A model generated the notes under the pieces. That model saw only the letters and a program-made list of their open reading frames with translations, was not told the DNA's origin and ran no database searches. A DNA stretch of 64,000 nucleotides from Streptomyces sp. NRRL S-646 (GTDB lineage: Bacteria > Actinomycetota > Actinomycetes > Streptomycetales > Streptomycetaceae). The DNA lies in NCBI RefSeq assembly GCF_000720765.1, contig NZ_JODC01000001.1, positions 372,001-436,000 on the forward strand. Direction: 5' to 3'. Positions 1 to 8,810 of this stretch are shown piece after piece (the first letter of the stretch is position 1; the number at the start of each line of letters is the position of its first letter). The translations under genes and the position numbers were made by a program.

Positions 1-720
1 CACGGCGAGCTCCTGCTCGCCCTCGGCCGCACCAAGGAGGCGGCCGAGGAGCTGGCCGCCGCCGGCCGCCGGCTGGAACCGCGCGGCATGCGCAACCCCG
101 CCTGGTGCCCCTGGCAGCTCCACCTCGCCCGTGCCGAGAGCCACGACACCCCCGAACGCGCCGTCGCCACCGCCCTCGAAGCGCTCGCCCGCGCCCGCCA
201 GTTCGGCACCCCGTCCGGCATCGGCCAGGCCCTGCGGACAGCCGCCGAGGTCTCCTCGGGCTCGGCCCGCATCAAATACCTGGAGGAGTCCGTCGCCCAC
301 CTGGAGCGCTCCCCGGCCGCCTACGAACTCGCCTGCGCACTCGTAGCCCTGGGCACCGAACTCCGCCGCGCCGGCCGCCCCACAGACGCCGCCGAACACC
401 TCTACCGAGGCCTCGACGCCGCTGTCCAGTGCAGCGCCGACGGCCTCGCCGAAACAGCCCGAGACGAACTGGCCGCAGCCGGCCTCCGCCCCCGCCGCCT
501 CCACAGCACCGAGACGGACATGCTGACGTCCCGAGAGCGTACTGTCGCGAATCTTGCAGCCGAGGGCAGCACCGAGGCGGAGATCGCAAAGGAACTGCAC
601 TTGGACGAGCCGACGGTCGTACGCCTGCTCTCGGCGGTCTACCGAAAGATGGGCACGGAGAGCACGGGCTTGAGGGCAGCGCTGGGTCCTGAACAGCCGA
701 CGCAAGGGGCAACGCCTTAG
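1..720 (+). CDS. LuxR-type transcriptional regulator, C-terminal part (cut by window edge)
   Basis: The reading frame is open from the first base, so only the last 239 codons are present. The visible part is an alpha-helical, TPR-like region rich in Ala, Leu and Arg. It ends in a LuxR helix-turn-helix around LTSRERTVANLAAEGSTEAE and VVRLLSAVYRKM, the usual position of the DNA-binding domain in large LuxR/LAL regulators. The missing N-terminus probably holds an ATPase (AAA/STAND) module, but that is inference. The stop codon lies inside a dispersed repeat (719-775). Confidence 0.8.
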   Translation, partial: HGELLLALGRTKEAAEELAAAGRRLEPRGMRNPAWCPWQLHLARAESHDTPERAVATALEALARARQFGTPSGIGQALRTAAEVSSGSARIKYLEESVAHLERSPAAYELACALVALGTELRRAGRPTDAAEHLYRGLDAAVQCSADGLAETARDELAAAGLRPRRLHSTETDMLTSRERTVANLAAEGSTEAEIAKELHLDEPTVVRLLSAVYRKMGTESTGLRAALGPEQPTQGATP

Positions 721-775
721 GGGCGCGGGGCCATATCAATATGCGGCGGCGCCGCGGGGCGCGACCAGCCCCCAC
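719..775 (+). repeat. Dispersed REP-like intergenic repeat, copy 1
   Basis: A GC-rich palindromic stretch begins GGGGCGCGGGGC, passes through ATATGCGGC and CCGCG, and ends GCGCGACCAGCC. The same sequence recurs inverted at 60773-60826 with substitutions but a conserved order of blocks. It overlaps the stop codon of the LuxR gene. It probably belongs to the short repeats that follow many Streptomyces genes. Confidence 0.55.
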
Positions 776-854
776 AACCCGCACCCACACGACGGCCTCG
801 AAACCCCCGCGACCTCCCGCCCATCGCCGAACGGCACCACGTACCATTGGCGAC

Positions 855-1352
855 ATGTCGTTCCTCCGCCGCCGCAGCGCCACCCCCGCCGGGCCCGACT
901 TCGACGTACTGGCCATGGACCCGGGCGACTGGCCCGGCAATCTGGGCGCCGGTCTGCTGCCCGCCCCCGACGGCACCTGTCAGGGCGTCTTCCTGCGCTA
1001 CGACCTGTTCGGCGGCCGCGGCCCCGCGATGATCATCGGCAATCTGCCCGAGGGCTCTCCGGCCCGCGAGACCGCCGAGGACGAGATCCCCTTCGAGGTG
1101 GCCCAGCTGCTGATCGCGCTGGAGAACGACGAGGAGGTGAGCGTCGTCGGAGTCGAGGACATGCCGGTCATGCAGGGCGACAATCTCCTGATCGTGCGCC
1201 GTCTCAAGCTCTCCGAGAGCCGCATCTCCTGCGTGCAGTTCGACCGCAGTGACAACGTCCTGGTGACCATCGCCGCCTGGGACCGCCCCATCACCGACGA
1301 CCTGTACGCCCTGCTGAAGCCGCTCCCGGCGGAGCTGTTCCAGCAGGGCTGA
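855..1352 (+). CDS. Conserved hypothetical protein (165 aa)
   Basis: Soluble acidic protein of 165 residues starting [14 protein letters not shown] do not recognise a named domain. It has no signal peptide or membrane segment. The ATG at 855 was chosen because the upstream in-frame codons are Arg/Thr/Pro-rich and look non-coding. It is convergent with the secreted amidase, with 6 nt between the two stop codons. Confidence 0.7.
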   Translation: MSFLRRRSATPAGPDFDVLAMDPGDWPGNLGAGLLPAPDGTCQGVFLRYDLFGGRGPAMIIGNLPEGSPARETAEDEIPFEVAQLLIALENDEEVSVVGVEDMPVMQGDNLLIVRRLKLSESRISCVQFDRSDNVLVTIAAWDRPITDDLYALLKPLPAELFQQG

Positions 1353-1358
1353 CACCGG

Positions 1359-3329
1359 CTACCGGCGGGACCGCACCACCTGTACGTCCGCCGCGCGTAC
1401 GAACGCCACCCGGTGTCCGAACTGGATCTCGTAGTACAGGTCCTTGCCGGCCACGACCCGGTGCGAGTCGGTGGTGAAGGTGACCGCGTAGTAGTACTCG
1501 CCGGGCACCTTGTCGCCGACCACGTACTTCTGCCCCTTCGGCAGCGTGTACGGCAGCGGCGAGACCGCCTGCGCGGGCACCTCGGCCGGGTAGGCCGAGG
1601 CCTCCGGGTAGGCCCGCCCGTACACCGGGACGCTGTCCAGGCCCGGCTTCGGGGTGACCACGTAACCCGACGCGTTCACCGCGGTCCGGTGCTTCTTGGG
1701 GTTCTTGAACCATGCCTTCTGGCCCAGGTACCAGATCGCCGTCCAGTCGCGGTAGTGGCCGGCCACCGCGAACTGCTGGCCGGTGGACGCCCGCGAGCCC
1801 ACGTCATTGACGTCGATCGTAGAGTCGGCGTTCTTGTGCAGACCCACGTCCTTGATCAGGGCGGAGTCCTCGTTGTGATCGGAGTACAGCCGCACCTCGC
1901 TGGAGCCGTGCGCCGCGCAGGGCTCGTCCTTGGTGACGCAGCCCGTGTACTCCGGCTGGTTGGCCTCGTAGTCGGGCCGGATCGTCACCAGCCCGCCGCT
2001 GCGGCCGGCGGCGTTGCGGAAGGGGTGGCCCAGCAGCTCGAAGTAGTGCCGCCAGTCCCAGAACGGGCCCGGGTCGGTGTGCATGCCGGGGATGGCCGAC
2101 GTCGTCGGGCCCGGCACATTGTCGTGGCCGAGGATGTGCTGCCGGTTCAGCGGGATGCGGTACTTCGCGGCGAGATACCGCACCAGGCGCGCCGACGCGC
2201 GGTACATCGCCTCCGTGTACCAGGCGTCGGGCGCGGCGAGGAAGCCCTCGTGCTCCAGGCCGATCGACTTGGCGTTGATGTACCAGTTGCCCGCGTGCCA
2301 GGCCACGTCCTTCGCCTTGACGTGCTGGGCGATGAGACCGTCCGTGGAACGCAGGGTGTAGTTCCACGACACGTAGGTGGGGTCCTGGACCAGCTTCAGC
2401 ACACCGTCCCAGGTGCCCTCCGTGTCATGGATGACGATGTACCTGATGCTCTGCGAGGCCGGGCGGTCGCCCACGTCGTGGTTGCCGTAGTCGTTGTTCC
2501 CGAACTCCTCGTACGGCGCCGGGATCCACTGGCACGACACGGACTTCGGGCATTCCGTGCCGTCGGCGGAGACGGTGCGCAGGCCGGACTTCTCCAGTTG
2601 CGCGGTGTCGGGGGCCAGGTCCGGCTGGGCGGTCAGGACGACCTGCTGCCCGGCGTCCGTCGTGCGCTGCTCGCCGGTGCGCATCACCTCGTACACGTCG
2701 TTCGCGTAGGCCGCTGCCGTCCCCGAGTCGTCCGCGCCCGAGAAGCGGGCCACCGCCCCGTACCACTCCGCGGGGTCCGCGCTGAGCGGCTCGCCCAGGT
2801 CTTTCTGCTCGGCGGCCAGCAGCGCGGCACCGCCCGCCACATTGGCGCCGGGGTCCGTACGGAGCCGCTCGGCGCTCAGCCCCGTCAGGCCGGCCGCCTT
2901 CGGCAACGTCTTGAGCCGGGGCGGGAGTTCGGAGTTCTCCGGCACCTTAGTGTCCGGGTGCAGGGCGGCGCGGGCGGTGTCCCCGCGGGCGTCCCCCGTG
3001 CCGTCGCTGTGGCGCGCGGTGCGGGCGATCGCGGTATGGGCATCGGTGAGGTGCATCGGGCCGTAGCCGGCCGACACGCTCGGCGCGCCGCCGTGCGCGT
3101 CCCAGCGGGACTGCAGATACGAGACGCCCAGCAGCACACTCAGCGGCACGTGATACTTGGCGGACGCCGAGGCGAACGCCTGCTGGAGCCGGTCCTCGTC
3201 GGACCGGGCATCGGACGGGGCCGCGCCGAGCAGCGGCAGCAGCAGGGCCGCCGCGGCGAGGGCGCCGGCGGTTCTGCGGGCGCGTCTGTGGCCGGGTGCG
3301 GACGTGGGGTCGGTGGCAGAGCCTCGCAA
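1359..3329 (-). CDS. Secreted N-acetylmuramoyl-L-alanine amidase (amidase_2 family)
   Basis: Cell-wall hydrolase of 656 residues. It starts with a TTG that has an AGGAGG ribosome site 5 nt upstream, followed by an Arg-rich n-region and a hydrophobic signal segment (about residues 19-41). The zinc-amidase domain lies roughly at 295-435: IRYIVIHDTEG supplies the first zinc histidine, then AWHAGNW, GLEHEG and ILGHDNVPGP. The N-terminal 250 residues resemble a helical peptidoglycan-binding region, and the C-terminal part is SH3-like (YVVTPKPGLDSVPVYGRA). It should cut the amide between muramic acid and the stem peptide outside the membrane. Confidence 0.88.
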   Translation of the reverse strand: MRGSATDPTSAPGHRRARRTAGALAAAALLLPLLGAAPSDARSDEDRLQQAFASASAKYHVPLSVLLGVSYLQSRWDAHGGAPSVSAGYGPMHLTDAHTAIARTARHSDGTGDARGDTARAALHPDTKVPENSELPPRLKTLPKAAGLTGLSAERLRTDPGANVAGGAALLAAEQKDLGEPLSADPAEWYGAVARFSGADDSGTAAAYANDVYEVMRTGEQRTTDAGQQVVLTAQPDLAPDTAQLEKSGLRTVSADGTECPKSVSCQWIPAPYEEFGNNDYGNHDVGDRPASQSIRYIVIHDTEGTWDGVLKLVQDPTYVSWNYTLRSTDGLIAQHVKAKDVAWHAGNWYINAKSIGLEHEGFLAAPDAWYTEAMYRASARLVRYLAAKYRIPLNRQHILGHDNVPGPTTSAIPGMHTDPGPFWDWRHYFELLGHPFRNAAGRSGGLVTIRPDYEANQPEYTGCVTKDEPCAAHGSSEVRLYSDHNEDSALIKDVGLHKNADSTIDVNDVGSRASTGQQFAVAGHYRDWTAIWYLGQKAWFKNPKKHRTAVNASGYVVTPKPGLDSVPVYGRAYPEASAYPAEVPAQAVSPLPYTLPKGQKYVVGDKVPGEYYYAVTFTTDSHRVVAGKDLYYEIQFGHRVAFVRAADVQVVRSRR

Positions 3330-3566
3330 TGCAGCCTCCTGGGACGAACGAGCGTGGCGGGGCGTGCAGGGCCGAGCGGTGGGTCAGTGGTACCCGCTGG
3401 CCGACGATCCGTCAATCATGCCCAGAGGCAGGAGATTTCCCATGTCAACACGAGCGTGGAGGAGTTTCCGGGCGGCGGTGTTCGGGCCTGCGGGGCGTCA
3501 GTGGCTTACACCAATGGCCCCTCGCGAAGGCTCTTCCAGAAAGGTTGCCGCGCAGGTCCGGACATA

Positions 3567-3613
3567 CGAAGGTCCGCGGTACGCCGCTGTCCTGGGCGCA
3601 CCGCGGACCTTCG
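3567..3613 (-). terminator. Hairpin terminator after the phosphotransferase-like gene
   Basis: Perfect 14-bp arms CGAAGGTCCGCGGT (3567-3580) and ACCGCGGACCTTCG (3600-3613) with a 19-nt loop. It lies 7 nt past the stop of the minus-strand gene ending at 3620. There is no U-run, as is common in Streptomyces. Confidence 0.7.
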
Positions 3614-3619
3614 TCCCCG

Positions 3620-4762
3620 TCAGCGAGTGCCGACCGCCGCCCGTACGGCCCGTCGGGCCAGCTGGCAGTCGTCGTGCAGCCGCCTGAGCAGCAGCCGCTG
3701 TTCCTCGCCGGACGGCGCAGCACCCGGGGGGGCCACTCCCGGTGCCGCCGGGGTCGTGTCGTGCATCGAACGCTGCACGGCTGTTTCGTAGGTACGGATC
3801 TCACGGGTCAGTACCAGCATCAGGTTCACCAGGAAGGCGTCCCGCGAGGCCGGGCCCGCCGACTGCGCGATCTGGCTGATCTGGCGGCGGGCCACCGGCG
3901 CGTCGCCGAGCACCGACCACAGCGTGGCCAGGTCGTAGCCCGGCAGGTACCAGCCCGCGTGCTCCCAGTCCACCAGCACTGGACCGGCCGGTGAGAGCAG
4001 GATGTTCGAGAGCAGTGCGTCGCCGTGGCAGAACTGGCCCATGCCTTGCCGGCCCGCCGAATGCGCGATTCCGTGCAGCAGCTTCTGCAGGTCTCCCATG
4101 TCGCGATCAGTGAGCAGTCCCAGTTCGTGGTAGCGGGAGATACGGGCCGCGTAGTCGAGCGGGGCGTCGAAGGTGCCCGCCGGCGGCCGCCAGGCGTTCA
4201 GTCGGCAGATCGCGCCGAGGGCCGCCCTGATGTCCGCGCGCGGCGGGGCCTCGGCCGGGTGCCGCTGCAGTGCCGCGACCCGTCCCGGCATCCGCTCGAT
4301 GACCAGTGTGCAGTTGTCCGGGTCCGCCGCGATCAGTCTCGGCACCCGCACCGGCGGGCGGTGCCGGACGAACGAGCGGTATGCCGCTATTTCATGGCGG
4401 ATCCGCTCGGCCCATACGGGGGAGTGGTCCAGTAAACACTTGGCGACTGCCGTGCTGCGTCCCGTCGTACCGACCAGGAGCACGGACCGGCCGCTGCGGC
4501 GCAGCACCTGCACCGGAGCGAACTCGGGACAGATCCGGTGCACCGACGCGATCGCCGTACGCAGCTGGGCGCCCTGTGGGCCGGACAAGTCGAGTCTCCC
4601 GCTGAGCGGTTGGGTGCCGAGACCCGGCACGCGCCGCGTCCGGGCCGCGCCGAGCGCGGGGGCCGCCGGACGCGCGGCGGGATCGAGGTAGGGGCCGCTG
4701 CCCGCCGGGCGGGAATGCAGCGACCGGGGCGGGGCGGACACGGAGGACGATGCTGCGTACAT
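3620..4762 (-). CDS. Aminoglycoside phosphotransferase-family protein with a TTA codon
   Basis: APH/choline-kinase fold protein of 380 residues. The Brenner motif reads [14 protein letters not shown], followed by the metal-binding [20 protein letters not shown]. The first 90 residues are Pro/Ala-rich and probably disordered. The ATG at 4762 has AAGGGA about 12 nt upstream. Codon 110 (4433-4435) is TTA, so translation should need the bldA tRNA, tying it to development or antibiotic timing. Its natural substrate is unknown and resistance should not be assumed. It is divergent from the NsdA-like regulator at 5007. Confidence 0.8.
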   Translation of the reverse strand: MYAASSSVSAPPRSLHSRPAGSGPYLDPAARPAAPALGAARTRRVPGLGTQPLSGRLDLSGPQGAQLRTAIASVHRICPEFAPVQVLRRSGRSVLLVGTTGRSTAVAKCLLDHSPVWAERIRHEIAAYRSFVRHRPPVRVPRLIAADPDNCTLVIERMPGRVAALQRHPAEAPPRADIRAALGAICRLNAWRPPAGTFDAPLDYAARISRYHELGLLTDRDMGDLQKLLHGIAHSAGRQGMGQFCHGDALLSNILLSPAGPVLVDWEHAGWYLPGYDLATLWSVLGDAPVARRQISQIAQSAGPASRDAFLVNLMLVLTREIRTYETAVQRSMHDTTPAAPGVAPPGAAPSGEEQRLLLRRLHDDCQLARRAVRAAVGTR

Positions 4763-4920
4763 GGGCGAAACAGATCCCTTCGTGTGCCTGCGACGACAAT
4801 GCGCTACCCGACCCGGCACCTCGGATGCACCCTGGGGAATGCATCCCTTGTTCAAGAAGGCGACCGGGTCGGGGTGGCGCTTTCCTACCTGACACCCGAT
4901 GCCCAGTGGCACACCATCTG

Positions 4921-4947
4921 GCGAACCCTGGCGAACCCTGGCGAATA
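4921..4947. repeat. 10-bp tandem repeat in divergent promoter region
   Basis: GCGAACCCTG occurs twice head to tail (4921-4940) and is followed by a partial third copy, GCGAATAGTC. It sits in the 244-bp divergent region between the phosphotransferase-like gene and the NsdA-like regulator. It could be a direct-repeat operator or simple slippage. Confidence 0.4.
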
Positions 4948-5006
4948 GTCGCCCGGCAACTTGCACCGGGCTACTGTCAACTCAGCCGAGAACCTGGGGG
5001 CTTGAC

Positions 5007-6497
5007 GTGAGCGGACAACCCAACACCCGCCTATCGGACCTGTTCGGCCTGGCCGGCTGGTCCAAGGGTGAACTCGCGAGGCTGGTCAACCGGCAGGCGG
5101 CGGCCATGGGCCACCCGCAGCTGTCGACCGACACCTCCCGGGTACGGCGTTGGATCGACATGGGAGAGATCCCGCGCGATCCGGTGCCACGGGTGCTGGC
5201 AGCTCTGTTCACCGAGCGTCTCGGCCGTGTCGTGACCATCGAGGACCTCGGTCTGGTCCGGCACGGGCGTGCGGGGAGACGGCAGGACACCGGGAGTGTG
5301 GAACATCCCGACGGTGTGCCGTGGGCGCCCGAGCGGACTGCGGCGGTCCTCACCGAATTCACGGGAATGGACCTCATGCTCAACCGACGCGGCTTGGTGG
5401 GCGCGGGTGTCGCGCTCACCGCAGGATCCGCACTCAGCAGCGCCATGTACGACTGGCTGCACACCGATCCCACCCTCTCCGCCGACGCACCCGACTTCGA
5501 CAATCCCCTGCACGCCGACCCCGCCGGGTTCGACCGCTACGAGGCAGCCCCCATCGGGTCGCAGGAGATCGAGGAACTGGAGCGCTCGGTCGAGGTGTTC
5601 CGGGCCTGGGACGCCGCCCGCGGCGGCGGGCTGCAGCGCAAGGCAGTCGTGGGCCAGCTCAACGAGGTGGGCGGCATGCTCGCCTACCGTCACCCCGACC
5701 ATCTCCAGCGACGCCTGTGGGGCGTCGCCGCCAACCTCGCCGTCCTCGCGGGCTGGATGTCGCACGACGTCGGCCTGGAGCCCACGGCCCAGAAGTACTT
5801 CGTCATCGCCGCCCACGCCGCGAGAGAGGGCGGCGACCGGCCCCGCGCCGGAGAGGCACTCTCCCGGGCGGCTCGCCAGATGGTGCACCTGGGCCGGCCC
5901 GACGACGCACTGGACCTGATGAAGCTCGCCCAGTCCGGCTCAGGTGACGAGGTGCTGCCGCGCACCAGGGCGATGCTCTACACCATCGAGGCCTGGGCAC
6001 AGGCATCCATGGGCAAGGGCCAGGCGATGCGCCGCACCCTCGGCCGCGCGGAGGACCTCTTCGTCTCCGACCGGGGCGATGTGCCGCCGCCGAGCTGGAT
6101 GCAGATGTTCAAGGAGGAGGACCTGTACGGCATGCAGGCCCTGGCCTACCGCACCCTGGCCGAGCACGAGCCGGGAGCGGCCGTGCACGCCCAGCACTAC
6201 GCGGAGAAGGCGCTGGCCCTGCGCGTCGACGGACGGCAGCGGTCGAAGATCTTCGACTTCCTCTCCATGGCGTCGGCCTGCTTCATCGCCGACGACCCCG
6301 AACAGGCCGACCGCTATGCACGCCTCGCCCTGATGTCGATGGGATCCAACTCCTCCCACCGCACCTGGGACCGGCTGCGCCAGATGTACCGGCTCACCGC
6401 CGAGTACTCCAGCTACCCGAAGATCAACGAGCTGCGGGAGGAGATCAAACTCGTGTTGCCCAGGACGGCGAAGGGTGGCAACAGCGCACGGGCATAG
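5007..6497 (+). CDS. NsdA-like developmental regulator (DNA-binding plus helical-repeat domain)
   Basis: Protein of 496 residues starting from GTG at 5007, with CTGGGGG just upstream. The N-terminus (WSKGELARLVNRQA, TDTSRVRRWIDMGEIPRDP) matches the HTH region of the Streptomyces NsdA/NsdB family of negative regulators of sporulation and antibiotics. A short hydrophobic stretch (LMLNRRGLVGAGVALTAG) precedes a long TPR-like helical region. It lacks the amtB-glnK-ffh neighbours of classical nsdA, so it is more likely a paralogue. The adjacent divergent gene carries a TTA codon. Confidence 0.75.
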   Translation: MSGQPNTRLSDLFGLAGWSKGELARLVNRQAAAMGHPQLSTDTSRVRRWIDMGEIPRDPVPRVLAALFTERLGRVVTIEDLGLVRHGRAGRRQDTGSVEHPDGVPWAPERTAAVLTEFTGMDLMLNRRGLVGAGVALTAGSALSSAMYDWLHTDPTLSADAPDFDNPLHADPAGFDRYEAAPIGSQEIEELERSVEVFRAWDAARGGGLQRKAVVGQLNEVGGMLAYRHPDHLQRRLWGVAANLAVLAGWMSHDVGLEPTAQKYFVIAAHAAREGGDRPRAGEALSRAARQMVHLGRPDDALDLMKLAQSGSGDEVLPRTRAMLYTIEAWAQASMGKGQAMRRTLGRAEDLFVSDRGDVPPPSWMQMFKEEDLYGMQALAYRTLAEHEPGAAVHAQHYAEKALALRVDGRQRSKIFDFLSMASACFIADDPEQADRYARLALMSMGSNSSHRTWDRLRQMYRLTAEYSSYPKINELREEIKLVLPRTAKGGNSARA

Positions 6498-6547
6498 GGG
6501 GCCCGTGCAGCTGTCGCTGCTTCAGCTCACCAGGGCACCGCTGCGGT

Positions 6548-7981
6548 TCACCTCACCTTGGCGACGAGCAGGCACGCGTCGTTCTCGCGGTCGGCCTCGC
6601 CGTACTCCTCCACGACCATCCGTACGCAGTCCTGCGCGGTCGCTGCCTCGCCGAAGCGGGGGGCCAGGTCCAGGAGTTGCTCCACGGTCACGGTCTCCGT
6701 ACTCCTGCGCCCGGGCACCAGCCTGTCGGTGTGCAACAGGAGCACGTCACCAGGCTCGAGGGTCTCTTCCGCCTGCTGGTAGGAGACCTGCGAGGTCGCG
6801 CCGAGCAGGACGCCGTTCGGCGCGTGCAGCCTGCGCCCCGTTCCGTTGCGGAACAGCAGCGGGGCGGGGTGTGCTGCCTGTGCCCAGGTCAGCGTGCGGG
6901 TCTCGGGGCGGTAGCGGCAGCAGACGGCGGTGCCGAGGGCGGGTTGCACGGTGGCGTCGAGTAACTGGTTCAGCCAGGACATCAGTTGCCCGGGCTCGGT
7001 GCCGGCCATCGCCATTCCGCGCACGGCGCCCAGCAGCGTCGCCATGCCCGAGGCGACGGCCACGCCGTGTCCGGTGAGGTCGCCGACGCTGAGCAGGGTC
7101 TGGCCGCCGGGGAGTTCGAGCGCGTCGTACCAGTCGCCGCCGATCAGTGCACTGGTCGACGACGGCAGATGGTGCGCCGCCAGATCCAGTGTCTCGGGCC
7201 GTTGCTGCGGGAGCCGCAGGGAGCCACGCCACGGCGGCAGCACGGCCTCCTGCAGCTCGACCGCGAGCCGGTGCTCGGTCTGCGCGCGGTGCTGGTGGCG
7301 CTGCAGCGAGTCACGGGTCTCGCTCACCACCTTCTGGCTGCGGCGCAGTTCGCTGACGTCCCGCAGGACCGCCCACATCGAGGCGGTGCTGCCGTCAGTG
7401 TCGAGCACGGGCTCGCCCATCATGTGGACCGTGCGCACCTCGTCGTCCGGGCGCACGATGCGGAACTCGCCGTCGATGGGCTTGGCGTCGACGAGGCAGT
7501 CCGTGACCATCGCCGTCAGCTTCGCGCGGTCCTCGTCCAGTACCAGGGACGGGAGTTCGTCGAGGGTGAGTGCGGGGGTGGCGGGGTCGCGGCCCAGGAT
7601 CTGGTAGAGCTCGCCGGACCAGCTCGCCTCGTCCGTCAGCAGGTTCCACTCGGCGCTGCCGACCCGACTGAGCAGCGAGTCGTGCCGGGGTGCGGAGGGC
7701 ACGGCCCGGGCGAGGTGCGCTGCGTCCGCGGCCGGGGGAACGGGCGGCGGGCCGTCCCGCAGCTGCCCCAAGTGGGTGTCGAGGTCGGTGAGTTGGTGCA
7801 GTGCCAGATCGCACAGCGCGCGCTGCCACCGCTCCTGGGGGTCCGAGCCGTCGCCATGGGCGTCCCGCCGTACGGCGTCCACCTCGCCCTTGAGTCGCCG
7901 CGTCTGCGATATCAGTGCCTCGACCGAGCCGCGTCCTGGCGGCTGGGCGGCTGGGTGATCCGCAGAGAGGTGGGACGGCAT
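6548..7981 (-). CDS. PAS-domain PP2C/SpoIIE-type serine phosphatase with a TTA codon
   Basis: Protein of 477 residues. The first part is helical, then a PAS domain (about 115-225: ILGRDPATPALT, ADVVRDVSELRRSQ-like end), a coiled linker and a SpoIIE/RsbU phosphatase domain. The last contains IGGDWYDALELPGGQTLLSV and GDLTGHGVAVASGMATL, the metal-binding aspartate motifs. Such proteins dephosphorylate anti-anti-sigma factors. The ATG at 7981 has GGAG upstream. Codon 340 (6962-6964) is TTA, implying bldA dependence. It is divergent from the SsgA-like gene. Confidence 0.87.
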   Translation of the reverse strand: MPSHLSADHPAAQPPGRGSVEALISQTRRLKGEVDAVRRDAHGDGSDPQERWQRALCDLALHQLTDLDTHLGQLRDGPPPVPPAADAAHLARAVPSAPRHDSLLSRVGSAEWNLLTDEASWSGELYQILGRDPATPALTLDELPSLVLDEDRAKLTAMVTDCLVDAKPIDGEFRIVRPDDEVRTVHMMGEPVLDTDGSTASMWAVLRDVSELRRSQKVVSETRDSLQRHQHRAQTEHRLAVELQEAVLPPWRGSLRLPQQRPETLDLAAHHLPSSTSALIGGDWYDALELPGGQTLLSVGDLTGHGVAVASGMATLLGAVRGMAMAGTEPGQLMSWLNQLLDATVQPALGTAVCCRYRPETRTLTWAQAAHPAPLLFRNGTGRRLHAPNGVLLGATSQVSYQQAEETLEPGDVLLLHTDRLVPGRRSTETVTVEQLLDLAPRFGEAATAQDCVRMVVEEYGEADRENDACLLVAKVR

Positions 7982-8262
7982 GACGCACTCCGATGCGGGG
8001 ACGGTACGACCGGGGCCGGCAACTTGAAGGACCGTTACGACTGTTGCACAGCCCGCGACGCCCTGTAAGGGATTTGGCAACACACGATACGGTGGTGCTT
8101 CTGGCATATGCCACAGTCTTCACGGAGTGGTCGTGCGGTGCCAATGGTGTACGTCGCAGGCCAGGTCAAGTCGTAGGCAGCGTACGCGATTTGAAGGGTT
8201 GTTGAGAATTTCCGGTGCGTGTTCAGTCGCACGTTCGACGACTACTTGTTCTAGATCTCGAC

Positions 8263-8280
8263 ATGTGACGCAGGTCACAT
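8263..8280 (+). promoter_or_regulatory. Crp-type palindrome upstream of the SsgA-like gene
   Basis: ATGTGAC-N4-GTCACAT is an 18-bp palindrome matching both TGTGA-N6-TCACA and the Streptomyces Crp form GTG-N6-GNCAC. A possible -10 (TAAAAT, 8280-8285) abuts it, so a protein bound here would cover the promoter. An AAGCGCTT core (8289-8296), LacI-operator-like, lies just downstream. The rest of the 397-bp gap 7982-8378 shows nothing I can name. Confidence 0.55.
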
Positions 8281-8378
8281 AAAATCGCAAGCGCTTCCAC
8301 GTAATGCAAACGGCTTCTGCGGGGTCGTACAAGCACACCGGTAATCCGGCCGACCTCCGACCGCAGTGGAGACCGACC

Positions 8379-8792
8379 ATGGACCTCAGCCTCGAGCAGC
8401 CCGCCCGCGGACGTCTGATCACCGCCGACGAGCGGGAGCTCCCGGTTCCCGCGACGTTGCGCTATGCCGCCACGGACCCGCTGGCCGTGCACGTCGACTT
8501 CCCGCCCGAGGTCTCCCTGGACGGCACGGGAGTCACCTGGACCTTCGGCCGCGCCCTGCTGGAAGAGGGACTGCGCGCTCCCGCCGGCAGCGGTGACGTG
8601 CACATCTGGCCGTGCGGGCAGGCCCGTACGGTCGTGGAGTTCCACTCTCCCCACGGCCTGGCCCTGCTCCAGTTCGACACCGCCGCCCTGCGCCGGTTCC
8701 TGCTGCGCACCTATGCCGTGGTGGCGGCCGGCCAGGAGGACATCGGCGCGGCCGTGGAGGAGGGGCTGAACTCGCTCTTCGGCAGCGTCTGA
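8379..8792 (+). CDS. SsgA-like protein (SALP), sporulation and cell division
   Basis: 137-residue protein with the SsgA/SsgB fold signature: LPVPATLRYAATDPLAVHVDF, WTFGRALLEEGL and GDVHIWPCG in the expected order. SALPs steer septum placement and peptidoglycan remodelling during sporulation; which paralogue this is cannot be settled by eye. GGAG lies 7 nt before the ATG. A Crp-like palindrome is about 100 bp upstream. Confidence 0.87.
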   Translation: MDLSLEQPARGRLITADERELPVPATLRYAATDPLAVHVDFPPEVSLDGTGVTWTFGRALLEEGLRAPAGSGDVHIWPCGQARTVVEFHSPHGLALLQFDTAALRRFLLRTYAVVAAGQEDIGAAVEEGLNSLFGSV

Positions 8793-8810
8793 GGACCGGT
8801 TCGGGGGGCG

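Noticed and set aside
3441..3687. Small frame starting MSTRAWRSFRAAVFG with AGGAG upstream
   Set aside because: Despite a good ribosome site it runs through the terminator hairpin and into the 3' end of the phosphotransferase-like gene on the other strand, and it matches no family I know.
1413..3791. A 792-codon plus-strand frame over the amidase gene
   Set aside because: Arg/Val-rich shadow frame; the minus strand shows a signal peptide and zinc-amidase motifs.
3620..4762. Aminoglycoside resistance gene
   Set aside because: Only the general APH fold is seen; TTA codon and developmental neighbour argue against a simple resistance role.
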